A DNA stretch of 64,000 nt from contig NZ_CP038157.1 in assembly GCF_007641235.1 (NCBI RefSeq), forward strand, positions 1,674,001 through 1,738,000. Reading direction: 5' to 3'. The notes under the pieces were generated by a model. That model did not search any database, was not told the DNA's origin, and saw nothing but the letters and a program-made list of their open reading frames with translations. Positions 1 to 10,683 of the stretch are shown in pieces (positions within the stretch are counted from its first letter, which is position 1; the number at the start of each line of letters is the position of its first letter). The stretch is from Corynebacterium sanguinis (lineage in GTDB: Bacteria; Actinomycetota; Actinomycetes; Mycobacteriales; Mycobacteriaceae). Both the position numbers and the translations under genes were made by a program.

Positions 1-48
1 AGGGTGCTGGTACAACAATCGTTCCACTACGAGGAGGATCGCCCCGCT

Positions 49-867
49 ATGGCGAACTACACCGCTGCAGATGTCAAGAGGCTCCGCGAAGCCACCGGCT
101 CCGGCATGCTTGACTGCAAGAAGGCTCTTGAGGAGTCCAACGGCGACTACGAAAAGGCAGTCGAGGTGCTGCGCATTAAGGGTGCGAAGGACGTCGGCAA
201 GCGCGCCGAGCGCAACGCTCTCGAGGGCCTCGTCGCTGTTCACGAGAACACCATCGTGGAGATCAACTCCGAGACCGACTTCGTCGCTAAGAACGCTGAG
301 TTCAAGGACGTCGCTCAGGAGATTGCGAAGGCTGCATCCGCGTCGAAGGCTAACTCCCAGGAGGAGCTCGCCAACGCTGACGTCTCCGGCGAGACCGCAC
401 ACGACGTCCTCGAGCGCCTCTCCGCGAAGATCGGCGAGAAGCTCGAGCTGCGCCGCGCTCGCACCCTCGAGGGTGACAACGTCGAGGTTTACCTGCACCA
501 GCGCTCCGCTGACCTGCCGCCGGCCGTCGGCGTGCTCGTCGCTTACACCGGTGACAACGCTGAGGCAGCTCACCAGGTCGCTCTCCAGATCGCTGCGATG
601 AAGGCTCGCTTCCTCAAGCAGGAGGACGTGCCGGCCGACGTCATCGAGAAGGAGCGCGCGGTCCAGGAGGAGATCACCCGGAACGAGGGCAAGCCCGAGG
701 CTGCGATCGCCAAGATTGTCGAGGGCCGCATGGGTGGCTTCTTCAAGGACGTCGTCCTGCTCGACCAGCCGTCGCTGTCCGACTCCAAGAAGTCCGTCAA
801 GCAGTTCGCTGACGAGGCCGGCATCGAGATCACCGACTTCGTTCGCTTCGAGGTCGGCCAGGCTTAA
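49..867 (+). CDS. tsf: Elongation factor Ts
   Basis: Guanine-nucleotide exchange factor that recycles EF-Tu-GDP to EF-Tu-GTP in the cytoplasm. The 272-residue product has the expected length. It carries the N-terminal UBA-like segment with the family signature ([17 protein letters not shown], about residues 11-27) and the EF-Tu-contacting TDFVAKN motif near residue 75. The frame is open upstream to base 4, but ATG 49 is chosen because GAGGAGG lies about 10 bases before it and the family starts [10 protein letters not shown]. In related genomes tsf follows rpsB, which would lie just left of the window. A hairpin terminator follows at about 919. Confidence 0.98.
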   Translation: MANYTAADVKRLREATGSGMLDCKKALEESNGDYEKAVEVLRIKGAKDVGKRAERNALEGLVAVHENTIVEINSETDFVAKNAEFKDVAQEIAKAASASKANSQEELANADVSGETAHDVLERLSAKIGEKLELRRARTLEGDNVEVYLHQRSADLPPAVGVLVAYTGDNAEAAHQVALQIAAMKARFLKQEDVPADVIEKERAVQEEITRNEGKPEAAIAKIVEGRMGGFFKDVVLLDQPSLSDSKKSVKQFADEAGIEITDFVRFEVGQA

Positions 868-918
868 CGCCTGCTTATCGACGCCCTCCCCAAGGCGCCG
901 GATTTACCCCACGTGACA

Positions 919-940
919 AACCCCGCTACGGCGGGGTTTT
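919..940 (+). terminator. Rho-independent terminator after tsf
   Basis: AACCCCGC and GCGGGGTT pair around a short TAC-centred loop and end in TTTT. It closes the (rpsB-)tsf unit before pyrH. Confidence 0.8.
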
Positions 941-1040
941 CGCATGTGCGCACCGGTGGGCGCCGAGGAAAGCGGGGCCGACTATGATCGGCGGTGGCCT
1001 ATTCCTTGGTAACCAACCACGTTTTTAAGGAGCCTCGACG

Positions 1041-1775
1041 GTGACTGACGCAAACCCAACCAACGCAAACTCCGGCGGTTACAAGCGCGTGATGCTCAAG
1101 CTGGGCGGTGAGATGTTCGGTGGAGGTAACGTCGGGATCGACCCGGACGTGGTGGAGAGCGTCGCTACGCAAATTGCGGAAGTGGCCCGCTCCGGCACCC
1201 AAGTGGCGGTGGTGATTGGCGGCGGAAACTTCTTCCGCGGCGCCCAGCTGCAGCAGCGCGGCATGGACCGCGCGCGCTCCGACTACATGGGCATGCTCGG
1301 CACGGTGATGAACTGCCTGGCGCTGCAGGACTTCCTGCAACAAAAGGGCGTTGATTGCCGCGTGCAGACGGCGATCAACATGGCGCAGATCGCGGAGCCC
1401 TACCTGCCGCTGCGCGCCGCCCGGCACCTGGAGAAGGGCCGCGTGGTCATCTTCGGCGCCGGCATGGGCATGCCGTACTTCTCCACCGACACCACGGCCG
1501 CGCAGCGCGCGCTGGAAATCGGTTGCGACGTGCTGCTGATGGCCAAGGGCGTTGACGGCGTCTACGACGACGACCCGCGCACCAACCCCAATGCCACCCT
1601 GTACAGCGAAGTCACCCCCCGCGAGGTCATTGAGAAGGGCCTCAAGGTCGCCGACGCCACCGCGTTTTCGCTGTGCATGGACAACGACATGCCGATTTTG
1701 GTGTTCAACCTGCTCAAGGAGGGCAACATCGCCCGGGCGGTCGCCGGCGAGCGGATCGGCACGCTGGTGAAGTAG
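1041..1775 (+). CDS. pyrH: UMP kinase
   Basis: Phosphorylates UMP to UDP with ATP, feeding pyrimidine nucleotide synthesis; the bacterial family is hexameric and allosterically controlled. At 244 aa it has the normal length. Visible family features are the N-terminal KLGGE nucleotide loop (about residue 20), GGGNFFRG (about 60-67) and the [10 protein letters not shown] segment (about 170-180). Starts at GTG 1041 with AAGGAG 9-14 bases upstream; the first dozen residues are a poorly conserved leader. It lies about 80 bp before frr, the usual pyrH-frr pairing. Confidence 0.98.
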   Translation: MTDANPTNANSGGYKRVMLKLGGEMFGGGNVGIDPDVVESVATQIAEVARSGTQVAVVIGGGNFFRGAQLQQRGMDRARSDYMGMLGTVMNCLALQDFLQQKGVDCRVQTAINMAQIAEPYLPLRAARHLEKGRVVIFGAGMGMPYFSTDTTAAQRALEIGCDVLLMAKGVDGVYDDDPRTNPNATLYSEVTPREVIEKGLKVADATAFSLCMDNDMPILVFNLLKEGNIARAVAGERIGTLVK

Positions 1776-1856
1776 TGGCCTAGAAGGCCCGTACGCGCTG
1801 GTAGGTTAGTGGGGCAACGCCCCTTTTTAACGACGACGAACTCAAGGATGAACAAA

Positions 1857-2414
1857 ATGATTGATGACGTATTGCTTGACGCGGAAGATCGCATGTCCAA
1901 GGCTGTGGAGCACACGCGTGATGAGCTCGTGTCCATCCGCACCGGCCGCGCCAACCCGGCGATGTTCAACGGCGTCATCGCCGACTTCTACGGAGCGCCG
2001 ACGCCGATCAACCAGATGGCAACAATCTCCGTTCCGGAGCCGCGCATGCTGCTGATCAAGCCGTTCGACATGTCGACGCTCAACGAAATCCTCAACGCTA
2101 TCCGCAACTCGGACCTGGGTGTCAACCCCACCGACGACGGCCAGGTCATCCGCGTCACCGTCCCGCAGCTCACCGAGGAGCGCCGCCGCGAGCTGGTCAA
2201 GCAGGCCAAGCAGAAGGGCGAGGAAGGCAAGGTCGCCATCCGCAACGTGCGCCGCCAGGGCATGGAAGCGCTGAAGAAGATCCAGAAGGACGGCGACGCG
2301 GGCGAGGACGAGGTCAAGACCGCCGAGCAGACCCTGGACAAGACCACGTCGCAATACGTCGCCCAGGTCGACGAGATCGTCTCCAAGAAGGAGGCGGAGC
2401 TACTGGAGGTCTAA
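1857..2414 (+). CDS. frr: Ribosome recycling factor
   Basis: Acts with EF-G to split post-termination ribosomes. From ATG 1857 the product is 185 residues, exactly the family length, and starts [10 protein letters not shown] like actinobacterial homologues. Internal hallmarks are [10 protein letters not shown] and the [17 protein letters not shown] hinge region ([16 protein letters not shown]). ATG 1848 and a GTG at 1809 are in frame, but AAGGA at 1844-1848 is spaced correctly only for ATG 1857. Confidence 0.97.
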   Translation: MIDDVLLDAEDRMSKAVEHTRDELVSIRTGRANPAMFNGVIADFYGAPTPINQMATISVPEPRMLLIKPFDMSTLNEILNAIRNSDLGVNPTDDGQVIRVTVPQLTEERRRELVKQAKQKGEEGKVAIRNVRRQGMEALKKIQKDGDAGEDEVKTAEQTLDKTTSQYVAQVDEIVSKKEAELLEV

Positions 2415-2459
2415 GACCTCGCCCGTCTTCCCTTACCCGCCGAACAGAAAGCCGCCGTC

Positions 2460-3374
2460 GTGACCTCCTCTGCCGGTCAGACCCCTCGCAAGGGTGGGTT
2501 GTCCCGAAAATTCAAGGCGCCGAAGCCGAAGAACAGCGCCGGGCGCGATCTGAGCGACGCGATCATCACCGGGTTAGTCCTCGGCGCGCTCGTCGTCGCT
2601 GCGCTGGTTATCGGCCCGCTGGGGTGGTACCCGCTGGTCGCAATCGCGGTCGGCTTCGCAATGTGGGAGGTGCTCACTCGGCTACGCGAGGCCGGTTTCG
2701 CGCAGCCGCGCACCCTGATGCTCATCTTGGGCCAGGTGATCTTGTGGTCGTCGTACCCGTTCGCTTCTGGCGGCGCGCTGGGCGGTTTCGCCTTCGCGGT
2801 GCTCGTGCTCATGTACCACAGGCTGTTCCACCGGGGTCCGAACCTGAAGCCAGATAACTACCTGCGTGATACCGCGGTAGGCATTTTCGTGCTTGTATGG
2901 ATCCCACTGTTCGGCTCATTCGCCGCGATGATCTCCATCATCGACGAAAACGCGCTGTCGGGGAGCATGTTCATCCTCACCTTCATGCTCTGTGTTGTGG
3001 CGTCGGATGTCGGTGGGTATGTCGCCGGTGTGATGTTCGGCGCACACCCCATGGCGCCGGCGGTGAGCCCCAACAAGTCCTGGGAGGGCTTCGCTGGGTC
3101 CCTTGTTTTCGGCGTGATCACGGGCGTGCTCGCGGTGGAGTTTTTGATCCACGGCCCCTGGTGGGTCGGCATCGCGCTCGGCGCCGCTCTGGTCGTCTGC
3201 GCGACGATGGGCGACTTGGTGGAAAGTCAGTTCAAGCGCGAGCTGGGCATCAAGGATATGTCGAATCTGCTTCCTGGCCACGGTGGCATCATGGACCGTC
3301 TCGACGGCATGCTTCCCGCGGCGTCCGCCACCTACATCTTGCTCAACGCCGCTGCATTCCTCAGCGCGGCGTAG
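2460..3374 (+). CDS. cdsA: Phosphatidate cytidylyltransferase
   Basis: Makes CDP-diacylglycerol from phosphatidic acid and CTP, the branch point for phosphatidylglycerol, cardiolipin and phosphatidylinositol. The 304-aa protein has a basic cytoplasmic N-terminus (about 35 residues), about eight hydrophobic segments, and the full CDS signature near residues 256-282 (SQFKRELGIKD, then PGHGGIMDRLD). Start is GTG 2460; no strong ribosome site is visible. It follows frr by 45 bp and is probably co-transcribed. pgsA, which uses its product, is encoded near 54.5 kb. Confidence 0.95.
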   Translation: MTSSAGQTPRKGGLSRKFKAPKPKNSAGRDLSDAIITGLVLGALVVAALVIGPLGWYPLVAIAVGFAMWEVLTRLREAGFAQPRTLMLILGQVILWSSYPFASGGALGGFAFAVLVLMYHRLFHRGPNLKPDNYLRDTAVGIFVLVWIPLFGSFAAMISIIDENALSGSMFILTFMLCVVASDVGGYVAGVMFGAHPMAPAVSPNKSWEGFAGSLVFGVITGVLAVEFLIHGPWWVGIALGAALVVCATMGDLVESQFKRELGIKDMSNLLPGHGGIMDRLDGMLPAASATYILLNAAAFLSAA

Positions 3375-3424
3375 TCGCCAACAATTAGTAAACTGCGCTC
3401 TAACGTGGGACACTGGTGGCCGTT

Positions 3425-4528
3425 ATGAGCGATTTTCCGAAGATCCAGTTGCTGGCACCCAAGCGGGGGATGCCGCCGAAGCACTTTGCCGATTTGAGCA
3501 AGGACGAGCGTATCGACGCCCTCAAGGAGCTAGGCCTGCCCAAGTTCCGCGCAGACCAAATCGCGCGCCATTACTACGGCAAGTTCGAGGCCGACCCGCT
3601 GACCATGACGGATCTGCCCGAAAGCCAGCGACAGCTGGTCAAGGACGCGCTGTTTCCGACGCTGCTGACGGAGATCCGCACGCTCGAAACCGACGACGGC
3701 GACACCACGAAAACCCTGTGGCGGCTGCACGACGGGATTCTGCTGGAATCGGTGCTGATGCGCTACCCCGACCGCGCTACCCTGTGCATCTCCTCGCAGG
3801 CGGGTTGCGGCATGGCGTGCCCGTTCTGCGCTACCGGCCAGGGCGGTCTTGACCGTAACCTGTCCACCGCCGAGATTGTCGACCAGGTGCGCGCGGCGGC
3901 GGCCCGGATGCAGGCAGAGGGCTCGCGGCTGTCCAACATTGTCTTCATGGGGATGGGGGAGCCGCTGGCGAACTACAACCGCGTCGTCTCCGCGGTGCGC
4001 CAGATCACGCAGGCAGCGCCCGACGGCTTCGGCATTTCGCAGCGCAACGTCACCGTGTCCACGGTGGGCCTCGCCCCGCAGATCCGCAAGCTTGCCGACG
4101 AGGGCCTATCCTGCACGCTCGCTGTATCGCTGCACACGCCTGACGACGAGCTCCGCGACGAGCTGGTGCCCATGAACAACCGCTTCTCGGTCGCCGACGT
4201 GCTCGACGCCGCGAGCTACTACGCGGAGCAGTCGGGCCGCCGCGTGTCCATCGAGTACGCGCTGATCCGCGACATCAACGACCACGACTTCCGCGCGGAC
4301 ATGCTGGGCAAGAAGCTTCACGACGCCCTCGGCTCCAAAGTCCATGTCAACTTAATCCCGCTCAACCCCACGCCGGGGTCGAAGTGGGACGCTTCCCCGC
4401 GGGCGCGCCAGGATGAGTTCGTCCGCCGCGTCATCGCCCAGGGCGTCACCTGCACGGTGCGCGACACCAAGGGCCAGGAGATCGCGGCGGCCTGCGGGCA
4501 GCTCGCCGCGGAAGAGAAGACGGGCTAA
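3425..4528 (+). CDS. rlmN: Dual-specificity 23S rRNA/tRNA A2-methyltransferase RlmN
   Basis: Radical-SAM enzyme that methylates C2 of A2503 in 23S rRNA and A37 in certain tRNAs. The 367-residue product has the cluster-binding CGMACPFC motif (Cys 128, 132, 135), the GMGEPLAN motif and a C-terminal conserved Cys in the [20 protein letters not shown] segment. An alternative GTG start lies at 3416; ATG 3425 is preferred because the upstream extension adds only three residues. Neither start has a strong ribosome site, and a TAACGT hexamer at 3401-3406 could be a -10 giving a very short leader. Confidence 0.95.
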   Translation: MSDFPKIQLLAPKRGMPPKHFADLSKDERIDALKELGLPKFRADQIARHYYGKFEADPLTMTDLPESQRQLVKDALFPTLLTEIRTLETDDGDTTKTLWRLHDGILLESVLMRYPDRATLCISSQAGCGMACPFCATGQGGLDRNLSTAEIVDQVRAAAARMQAEGSRLSNIVFMGMGEPLANYNRVVSAVRQITQAAPDGFGISQRNVTVSTVGLAPQIRKLADEGLSCTLAVSLHTPDDELRDELVPMNNRFSVADVLDAASYYAEQSGRRVSIEYALIRDINDHDFRADMLGKKLHDALGSKVHVNLIPLNPTPGSKWDASPRARQDEFVRRVIAQGVTCTVRDTKGQEIAAACGQLAAEEKTG

Positions 4529-4544
4529 CCCCCAGACAAAAAAT

Positions 4545-4571
4545 AAGCGCCACCGTAAACCGGTGGCGCTT
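4545..4571. terminator. Bidirectional terminator between rlmN and the DUF2631 gene
   Basis: AAGCGCCACCG and CGGTGGCGCTT form a perfect 11-bp stem with a 5-base loop. An A-tract on the left and a T-rich right side let it serve both converging genes. Confidence 0.75.
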
Positions 4572-4591
4572 ACTTCGTGTGAGAGCGTGGC

Positions 4592-5083
4592 TTAGCGGGT
4601 GGTGTCCTTCGCCACGATGCGCTGCTCCACAACCTTCTGCTCCGAGGCTTCCGCCTTCGGCATATCCAGGGTGCGCAGGTGGCTCACGCGGGAGGGATCG
4701 ATGTTGAGCGCGCGCAGGTCGTTGTCCTCCAGGTCGGCGTAGGCGCCGGAGAGGGTGCGCTGGTCGTAGGCCCAGTCGCGCTCCTGGTAGCCGATCGGCT
4801 TGTTGCGGGCGGTGACCGTGCGGACCTGGGCCAGGCGCGGGCGTACCGCGAACAGGATCAGCCCGATGGCGATGAGCACGGCGAGGGAGACCAGCCAGAT
4901 GGTCTCGACGTGGCCCTGGTGGTTGCCGAAGTTGAAGCCGACGAGGAAGGCGACGGAAATCCAACCGGCGATCTGGATAGCACCGGAGGAGAGCTCGCTC
5001 CAACCGAACTTGGCGGAAGGCACGTCTGCCTCGGATACGCCGTTGTAAACCTGGGGTGCCTTTTCCTTCGCGTGGGTGGCCAC
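4592..5083 (-). CDS. DUF2631 family membrane protein
   Basis: A 163-residue protein of unknown function. It has a polar N-terminus, two adjacent hydrophobic helices (about residues 35-55 and 62-80) and a charged C-terminal half with an RDWAYDQRTLSGAY segment. The layout matches the DUF2631 family found next to dxr in Corynebacterium and Mycobacterium. ATG start on the minus strand with AAGGAG about 15 bases upstream. It is divergent from dxr and convergent with rlmN. Orthology is inferred from context plus the two-helix pattern. Confidence 0.85.
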   Translation of the reverse strand: MATHAKEKAPQVYNGVSEADVPSAKFGWSELSSGAIQIAGWISVAFLVGFNFGNHQGHVETIWLVSLAVLIAIGLILFAVRPRLAQVRTVTARNKPIGYQERDWAYDQRTLSGAYADLEDNDLRALNIDPSRVSHLRTLDMPKAEASEQKVVEQRIVAKDTTR

Positions 5084-5191
5084 AGCTTTCTCCTTACACG
5101 TTGCTGGTATTGCTCCTAATCATGTCATAAGGAGGTTGGAGTTGGCGATTGAATACCCTAAAACGTGCGTTGTTTGCCACAATGTCTCATT

Positions 5192-6376
5192 ATGGGTTCG
5201 ATAAAACAGGTCGTCATCTTGGGCTCGACCGGCTCCATTGGCACGCAAGCCCTCGAGGTGATCGCGGACAACCCCGACAAGTTCCGGGTCGTTGGCATTG
5301 CGGCGGGAGGTAGCGTTCCCGAGGCCGTCGTCAAGCAGGCGCGCGAGCTGGGGCTGACACCGTCGCAGGTGGCCGTCGCAAAGCCTGAGGCCGCGCGCGA
5401 AGTCTCTGCGGCTTTGGGCGGCGAGGTGGTGGCGGACGCCGAGGAGCTCGTGCGCTCGCAGCCCGCGGATACCGTGCTCAACGCGCTGGTCGGCTCGCAA
5501 GGGCTCGCGTCGACGCTCGCGGTGCTGGAGACGGGGGCGCGGTTGGCGCTGGCGAACAAAGAATCGCTGGTTGCGGGCGGGGGAATCGTCACCCGCCGCG
5601 CAGAGCCCGGACAGATCGTGCCCGTGGACTCCGAGCACTCGGCCATGGCCCAGTGCCTGCGCTCCGGGGACCGTGGCGAGGTCGCGCGCTTCGTGCTCAC
5701 CGCCTCGGGCGGGCCGTTTCGCGGCCGCACCCGCGAGCAGATGTGGGACGTCACGCCGGAGCAGGCGGCGGCGCACCCGACGTGGTCGATGGGGCAGATG
5801 AACACGCTGAACTCCGCGACGCTGGTGAACAAGGGTCTCGAGCTCATTGAGGCCTCCTTGCTGTTCGACATCGCGCCTTCGCTTATCGACGTCACCGTGC
5901 ACCCGCAGTCCATTATCCACTCCATGATCACCTTCGCCGACGGGGCGACAATCGCCCAGGCCTCGCCGCCGTCGATGAAGCTGCCGATCTCCCACGCGCT
6001 GGCATGGCCGGAGCGCGTCGCGGGGGCGCAGCCTGCCCTCGACTTCGCCGACGCGATGGAGTGGACGTTCGAGCCCCTCGACGACACCGCGTTCCCGGCC
6101 GTTCGCCTCGCGCGCGACGTCGCGGAGGCGGGCCAGGGCTACCCGGCGGTGTACAACGCGGCGAACGAGGAGGCAGCGGCGGCGTTTCTGGACGGGCGCA
6201 TCCGCTTCCCGCAGATCGTCGACGTCATCACCGACGTGCTCGATGGCGCTACTGAGTTTGCCAACTACCCGTCGGACCGGGAGGCGACCTTCGATGATGT
6301 GATCGCCATCGAGTCCGAGGCGCGCCGCCGCGCAACCGCCCGGGTCGCTGCGCTGAGCGAGGGAAGCCGACGCTAG
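5192..6376 (+). CDS. dxr: 1-deoxy-D-xylulose-5-phosphate reductoisomerase
   Basis: Second step of the MEP isoprenoid pathway: DXP plus NADPH to MEP. The 394-residue protein shows GSTGSIG (NADPH loop, about 10-16), [11 protein letters not shown], the SGGPFRGR flexible-loop region and [12 protein letters not shown] 5192 gives the classical start; a GTG at 5165 would add nine residues not typical of the family. Its stop codon overlaps the GTG of the downstream protease by one base, so translation is probably coupled. ispG, a later step of the same pathway, follows one gene further on. Confidence 0.97.
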   Translation: MGSIKQVVILGSTGSIGTQALEVIADNPDKFRVVGIAAGGSVPEAVVKQARELGLTPSQVAVAKPEAAREVSAALGGEVVADAEELVRSQPADTVLNALVGSQGLASTLAVLETGARLALANKESLVAGGGIVTRRAEPGQIVPVDSEHSAMAQCLRSGDRGEVARFVLTASGGPFRGRTREQMWDVTPEQAAAHPTWSMGQMNTLNSATLVNKGLELIEASLLFDIAPSLIDVTVHPQSIIHSMITFADGATIAQASPPSMKLPISHALAWPERVAGAQPALDFADAMEWTFEPLDDTAFPAVRLARDVAEAGQGYPAVYNAANEEAAAAFLDGRIRFPQIVDVITDVLDGATEFANYPSDREATFDDVIAIESEARRRATARVAALSEGSRR

Positions 6377-7584
6377 TGGGCATCATCGGCATCATCATTT
6401 TTGCCCTCGGCATCGCGGTGTCCATCGCGCTGCACGAGGCGGGCCACATGTTCACGGCCCGCGCCTTCGGGATGCGCGTGCGACGCTACTTCATCGGCTT
6501 CGGCCCGACGCTGTGGTCGGTCAAGCGCGGGCACACCGAGTACGGCATCGCCGCCCTGCCCTTCGGCGGGTTCTGCGACATTGCCGGGATGACGGCCGCC
6601 GAGCCGCTCACCCCCGAGGAGCGTCCCTTGGCCATGTACGCCAAGCCCTGGTGGCAGCGAGTGGCCGTGATGTCGGGCGGGGTGATAGCCAACATTCTCA
6701 TCGCGGTGGTGATCACCTATTTCGTCGCCGTCTTCGCGGCGATCCCCAACCCGTACGCGGACCGCACCCCGCGCGTCGGCGAACTGACGTGCACCGCGGA
6801 CCAGGTCGACGCCCAAACTCTCGCGCAGTGCACGGGCGAGGGGCCAGCGGCGCGCGCCGGGGTGCGCGTCGGCGATGAGCTGGTCGGCGTCGACGGGCGC
6901 TCGGTGGACACGTTCGCCGAGCTGCGCGATTACGTGATCCAGCGCCCGGGCGACACCGTCACCCTCGAGCTGCGCCGGGGTGAGGAGCAGCTCTCCATCC
7001 CCGTCGAGCTCGACGCCGTGGAAAGGCTCAACCCGACGACCGGCCAAACGTACGTCGCGGGCGCGATCGGGCTCGCCAACGCCCCGGTAGAAAACGCCAT
7101 GGCGTCCTTCGGGCCGCTGGAGGCGGTGCCGGCGACGCTGACGTTTACCGGCCAGATGATGCGCGCCACCGTCGAGGGTCTCATCGCGTTCCCGTCAAAG
7201 ATCCCGGGCGTGGTTGCGTCCATCTTCGGCGCCGAGCGCGACGTCACCGGCCCGGTCAGTGTGATTGGCGCGTCGCGCGCTGGTGGCGAGCTGGTCGAGC
7301 GCAGCATGTGGGAAGTGTTCTGGATGATGCTCGCTTCCCTGAATCTCTTCCTCGCCCTGTTCAACCTGATCCCGCTGCCGCCTCTCGACGGCGGGCACAT
7401 CGCCGTGATCTTCTGGGAGAAACTCCGCGACGTTCTCCGCCGCCTGCGCGGTTTAAAGCCGGGCGGCCCGGCGAATTACGAAAAGCTGATGCCGGTGACC
7501 TATTTCATGGCCAGCCTGCTGCTTGTCGTCGGCGTGTTCGTCATGGTCGCGGACGTGGTCAACCCCGTCAAGCTTTTCGGGTAG
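6376..7584 (+). CDS. rip1: Site-2 protease, RseP/Rip1 family
   Basis: Membrane zinc metalloprotease that cuts anti-sigma factors and other substrates within the membrane. The 402-aa protein has HEAGH at residues 20-24 in the first transmembrane helix, a PDZ domain at about 165-230 (GPAARAGVRVGDELVGVDG), and the C-terminal NLIPLPPLDGGH motif near 330-341. That is the standard order for this family. GTG 6376 overlaps the dxr stop. The dxr-rip1-ispG order is conserved in Actinobacteria. Symbol by analogy with mycobacterial Rip1; the substrate is unknown here. Confidence 0.93.
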   Translation: MGIIGIIIFALGIAVSIALHEAGHMFTARAFGMRVRRYFIGFGPTLWSVKRGHTEYGIAALPFGGFCDIAGMTAAEPLTPEERPLAMYAKPWWQRVAVMSGGVIANILIAVVITYFVAVFAAIPNPYADRTPRVGELTCTADQVDAQTLAQCTGEGPAARAGVRVGDELVGVDGRSVDTFAELRDYVIQRPGDTVTLELRRGEEQLSIPVELDAVERLNPTTGQTYVAGAIGLANAPVENAMASFGPLEAVPATLTFTGQMMRATVEGLIAFPSKIPGVVASIFGAERDVTGPVSVIGASRAGGELVERSMWEVFWMMLASLNLFLALFNLIPLPPLDGGHIAVIFWEKLRDVLRRLRGLKPGGPANYEKLMPVTYFMASLLLVVGVFVMVADVVNPVKLFG

Positions 7585-7590
7585 CGGTGC

Positions 7591-7596
7591 TAGAGT
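7591..7596 (+). promoter_or_regulatory. -10 hexamer of a leaderless ispG promoter
   Basis: TAGAGT lies 8 nt before ATG 7605 and there is no ribosome site. This suggests ispG has its own start site in addition to read-through from dxr-rip1. Confidence 0.5.
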
Positions 7597-7604
7597 AGGC
7601 GGTT

Positions 7605-8768
7605 ATGAACATGCCTATTGGTCTTGGTCTCCCTGAAGGTCCGCCCCCCACCCTCGCGCCGCGCCGCAAAACGCGCCAGCTGATGGTGGGCAAGGTCGGG
7701 GTGGGCTCCGATTACCCGATCACGGTGCAGTCGATGACCACCACCAAGACCCATGACATCAACGCCACCCTGCAGCAGATCGCGCAGCTGGCTACCTCGG
7801 GCTGCGACATCGTGCGCGTTGCCTGCCCGAAGACGGTGGACGCGGAGGCGCTGCCGGCGATCGCGGCGAAGTCCCCGATCCCGGTCATCGCGGACATTCA
7901 CTTCCAGCCGAAGTACATCTTCGCCGCCATCGACGCGGGCTGCGCCGCCGTGCGCGTCAACCCGGGCAACATCAAAGAGTTTGACGGCCGCGTCAAGGAG
8001 GTGGCCAAGGCCGCCGGGGACGCCGGCATCCCGATCCGCATCGGCGTTAACGGAGGCTCGCTGGACAAGCGCCTACTGGAAAAGTACGGCAAGGCCACCC
8101 CGGAGGCGTTGGTGGAATCCGCCGTCTACGAGGCCGGGTTGTTCGAGGAGTACGGCTACGGCGACATCGCGATCTCGGTGAAGCACTCCGACCCGGTGCT
8201 CATGGTCGAGGCCTACCACCAGCTCGCGGAGGTCACGGACTACCCACTGCACCTTGGCGTGACCGAGGCCGGCCCGCTGATGATGGGCACGATCAAGTCC
8301 TCCGTCGCCTTCGGCGCCCTGTTGTCGCAGGGCATCGGCGACACGATCCGCGTGTCCCTGTCGGCGGATCCAGTCGAGGAGATCAAGGTCGGTGACCAGA
8401 TCCTGCAGTCGCTGAACCTACGCCCGCGCAAGCTCGAGATCGTGTCCTGCCCGTCCTGTGGCCGCGCCCAGGTGGACGTCTATACGCTCGCCGAGGAGGT
8501 CACCGCTGGCTTGGAGGGCATGGAGTTCCCGCTGCGCGTCGCCGTGATGGGCTGCGTTGTCAACGGCCCCGGCGAGGCGCGCGACGCGGACCTCGGTGTA
8601 GCCTCCGGCAACGGCAAGGGCCAGATCTTTGTCAAGGGCGAGGTCGTGGAGACCGTCCCGGAGTCGAAGATCGTGGAAACGCTCATCGCCCACGCCATGC
8701 GCATCGCCGAGGAGGAGGGCCTCGAGGAGATCGCCGGTGCGAAGGCGGAGGTCAAGGTTACCCGCTAG
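7605..8768 (+). CDS. ispG: (E)-4-hydroxy-3-methylbut-2-enyl-diphosphate synthase
   Basis: [4Fe-4S] enzyme of the MEP pathway converting MEcPP to HMBPP. The 387-residue product starts with a TIM-barrel-like domain ([15 protein letters not shown], then RVNPGNI). The C-terminal cluster domain has SCPSCGR and [11 protein letters not shown], which supply the three Cys and one Glu ligands. The start ATG 7605 is 20 bp after the protease stop. Length and motifs are typical. Confidence 0.97.
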   Translation: MNMPIGLGLPEGPPPTLAPRRKTRQLMVGKVGVGSDYPITVQSMTTTKTHDINATLQQIAQLATSGCDIVRVACPKTVDAEALPAIAAKSPIPVIADIHFQPKYIFAAIDAGCAAVRVNPGNIKEFDGRVKEVAKAAGDAGIPIRIGVNGGSLDKRLLEKYGKATPEALVESAVYEAGLFEEYGYGDIAISVKHSDPVLMVEAYHQLAEVTDYPLHLGVTEAGPLMMGTIKSSVAFGALLSQGIGDTIRVSLSADPVEEIKVGDQILQSLNLRPRKLEIVSCPSCGRAQVDVYTLAEEVTAGLEGMEFPLRVAVMGCVVNGPGEARDADLGVASGNGKGQIFVKGEVVETVPESKIVETLIAHAMRIAEEEGLEEIAGAKAEVKVTR

Positions 8769-8791
8769 ACCCGCAGTGCCTCACGCGTGGC

Positions 8792-8826
8792 AGCGCCGGA
8801 CGAGATGTCCGGCGCTGTAGCTTTTT
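8792..8826 (+). terminator. Terminator after ispG, abutting the pbp promoter
   Basis: AGCGCCGGAC and GTCCGGCGCT make a perfect 10-bp stem with a 5-base loop, followed by GTAGCTTTTT. The T-tract overlaps the presumed -10 (TAGCTT, 8818-8823) of the next gene. Confidence 0.75.
8818..8823 (+). promoter_or_regulatory. -10 hexamer of a leaderless pbp promoter
   Basis: TAGCTT ends 8 nt before ATG 8832 with no Shine-Dalgarno sequence. It sits immediately after the ispG terminator stem. Confidence 0.4.
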
Positions 8827-8831
8827 GAACC

Positions 8832-10658
8832 ATGAAACGCCTCGCCTCGCTGCTCGCCACGGTGCCACTGTGCTGCGGCGCGCTCGCGGCGTGCACCCCG
8901 CGGCCCACCGCCGCCGAGCCCACCGCCGCCTCGTTCGTTGAGGCGATCGCCGAGCAAGATTACGAGGCGCTCAGCGAGCTTGTCGACGACCCCACCGCCG
9001 CGTCCGACTCCATCAGCTCCACGTGGCAGGGCCTTCAGGCCGAAGGGGCCGACATCACCCTGCGGGAAGTCACCCAGCAGGACAACCTCGCGACGGCCAC
9101 GTACACGGTCGACTGGGCCCTGCCGAGGGAGCGCAGGTTTACCTACGACGCGCAGATGACCCTGACCCAGACGGGCGGGCAGTGGACCGTGCGCTGGCAG
9201 CCCTCCGCGCTGCACCCGCGCCTTGGGGCGCTCCAGCACCTCGAGCTGCGCGCGGTGCCCGCGCAGCAGGCGAGTGTGGTCTCCTCCGATGACGCGCAGC
9301 TGCTTTCTCCCGGCGTGGCGTACCGCGTGCTGGTGGATACGTCGGCGATGGCGTCGTCACGCGAGGCGGCGAGCCGCATCTCGGCGGCGCTGGCCCAGGC
9401 GCACGAGGCGGACGAGACCGTGCCGACGCGCGACGTCGCACAGCTGGAAAGCGAACTGAGCGCGGCCACGGGCACCTACTCGGTGGCTGTCGTACCGGCG
9501 GCCGCGCAACCCAGCGTGGCGGGGGCGCTCGGCGACGTTGACGGTGTGCGCCTCAACGAGGAAGCGGCGATGGTCAACGCGGACCCGACGTTCGCACCCG
9601 ACATCATGGCGCGCGTCGGCGAGCTCGTGCGCGACGACCTCGAGGGCAAGGCGGGTTGGAACATCAGCGTTGTCAACGAGCACGGCGCCGCGCTGGAGGA
9701 GGTCACCAGCCAGGCACCGGAGCCAGCCCCGGCGGTGAAGGTGAGCCTCGACCACACGGTGCAGCGCGCCGCCGAGAAGGCGCTTGAGCCGTTGGCGGGG
9801 CAGCAGGCGATGATCGTGGCGATCCGCCCGTCGACAGGCGGCGTGCTCGCCGTGGCGCAGACCCCGGCCGCCGACCGCGACGGCAACATCGCGACGATGG
9901 GCCAGTACCCGCCGGGCTCGACGTTCAAGATCATCACCGCCGCCGCGGGATTGGAAAACGAAGGCCTTACCCCTGCGTCCACGGTCCCGTGCCCGGGCAC
10001 GATGAACATTTACGGCAGGGTCGTGACCAACTACGCGGGCTTCGCGCTAGGAGACGTGCCGCTGGAGAAAGCGTTCGCTCGCTCCTGCAACACCACGTTC
10101 GCTGACATCTCGACCAAGCTTGAGCCGGGGCAGCTCGCGGACGTCGGCAAGCAGTTCGGCCTTGGGGTGGATCTGAAGATCCCGGGCCTGGACACCGTCA
10201 CCGGCTCGATCCCAGTGGGCGAGGAGCCGCTGGATCGCACCGAGGCTGGCTACGGGCAGGGCCACGACCTCGCCAGCCCCTTCGGCATGGCGCTGGTGGC
10301 GGCGACGGCGGCGCACGGCTCGATGCCGGTGCCGTACCTCGTCGACGGGGAAACCACCGAGGCCGCGCCCACCCAGGCGCCGGCGCCGGAGACGATCGCC
10401 CAGCTGCAGCAGATGATGGCGGCCGTAACCTCACCGGGCGGTACCGCGGCGGGGATGAGCGCGGGCGGCGATATCCGCGGCAAGACCGGCGAGGCTGAGA
10501 TCAACCAGGGCTCGCACGCGTGGTTCACCGGCTACCGGGCCGACGACGACATCGCCTTTGCCACGCTGATTGTGCTCGGCGGCGGCTCGGAATCGGCCGT
10601 GGCCGCAACGGACCGCATGTTCATCAACATCGACCAGGCTCGCGCGGGCGGCGCTTAG
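8832..10658 (+). CDS. Penicillin-binding transpeptidase, lipoprotein
   Basis: Class B-type penicillin-binding protein that cross-links peptidoglycan outside the membrane. The 608 residues begin with a lipoprotein signal (lipobox LAAC, Cys about 21). A MecA-N/NTF2-like domain follows (about 30-140), then a dimerisation-like region, then the transpeptidase domain with STFK (Ser363, Lys366), SCN (418-420) and KTG (551-553). All three catalytic motifs are intact. C. glutamicum carries a similar pbp between ispG and map. Which PBP class name applies cannot be settled from sequence alone. Confidence 0.93.
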   Translation: MKRLASLLATVPLCCGALAACTPRPTAAEPTAASFVEAIAEQDYEALSELVDDPTAASDSISSTWQGLQAEGADITLREVTQQDNLATATYTVDWALPRERRFTYDAQMTLTQTGGQWTVRWQPSALHPRLGALQHLELRAVPAQQASVVSSDDAQLLSPGVAYRVLVDTSAMASSREAASRISAALAQAHEADETVPTRDVAQLESELSAATGTYSVAVVPAAAQPSVAGALGDVDGVRLNEEAAMVNADPTFAPDIMARVGELVRDDLEGKAGWNISVVNEHGAALEEVTSQAPEPAPAVKVSLDHTVQRAAEKALEPLAGQQAMIVAIRPSTGGVLAVAQTPAADRDGNIATMGQYPPGSTFKIITAAAGLENEGLTPASTVPCPGTMNIYGRVVTNYAGFALGDVPLEKAFARSCNTTFADISTKLEPGQLADVGKQFGLGVDLKIPGLDTVTGSIPVGEEPLDRTEAGYGQGHDLASPFGMALVAATAAHGSMPVPYLVDGETTEAAPTQAPAPETIAQLQQMMAAVTSPGGTAAGMSAGGDIRGKTGEAEINQGSHAWFTGYRADDDIAFATLIVLGGGSESAVAATDRMFINIDQARAGGA

Positions 10659-10683
10659 GGCGCGCGAAAACGCGGGGACTACC

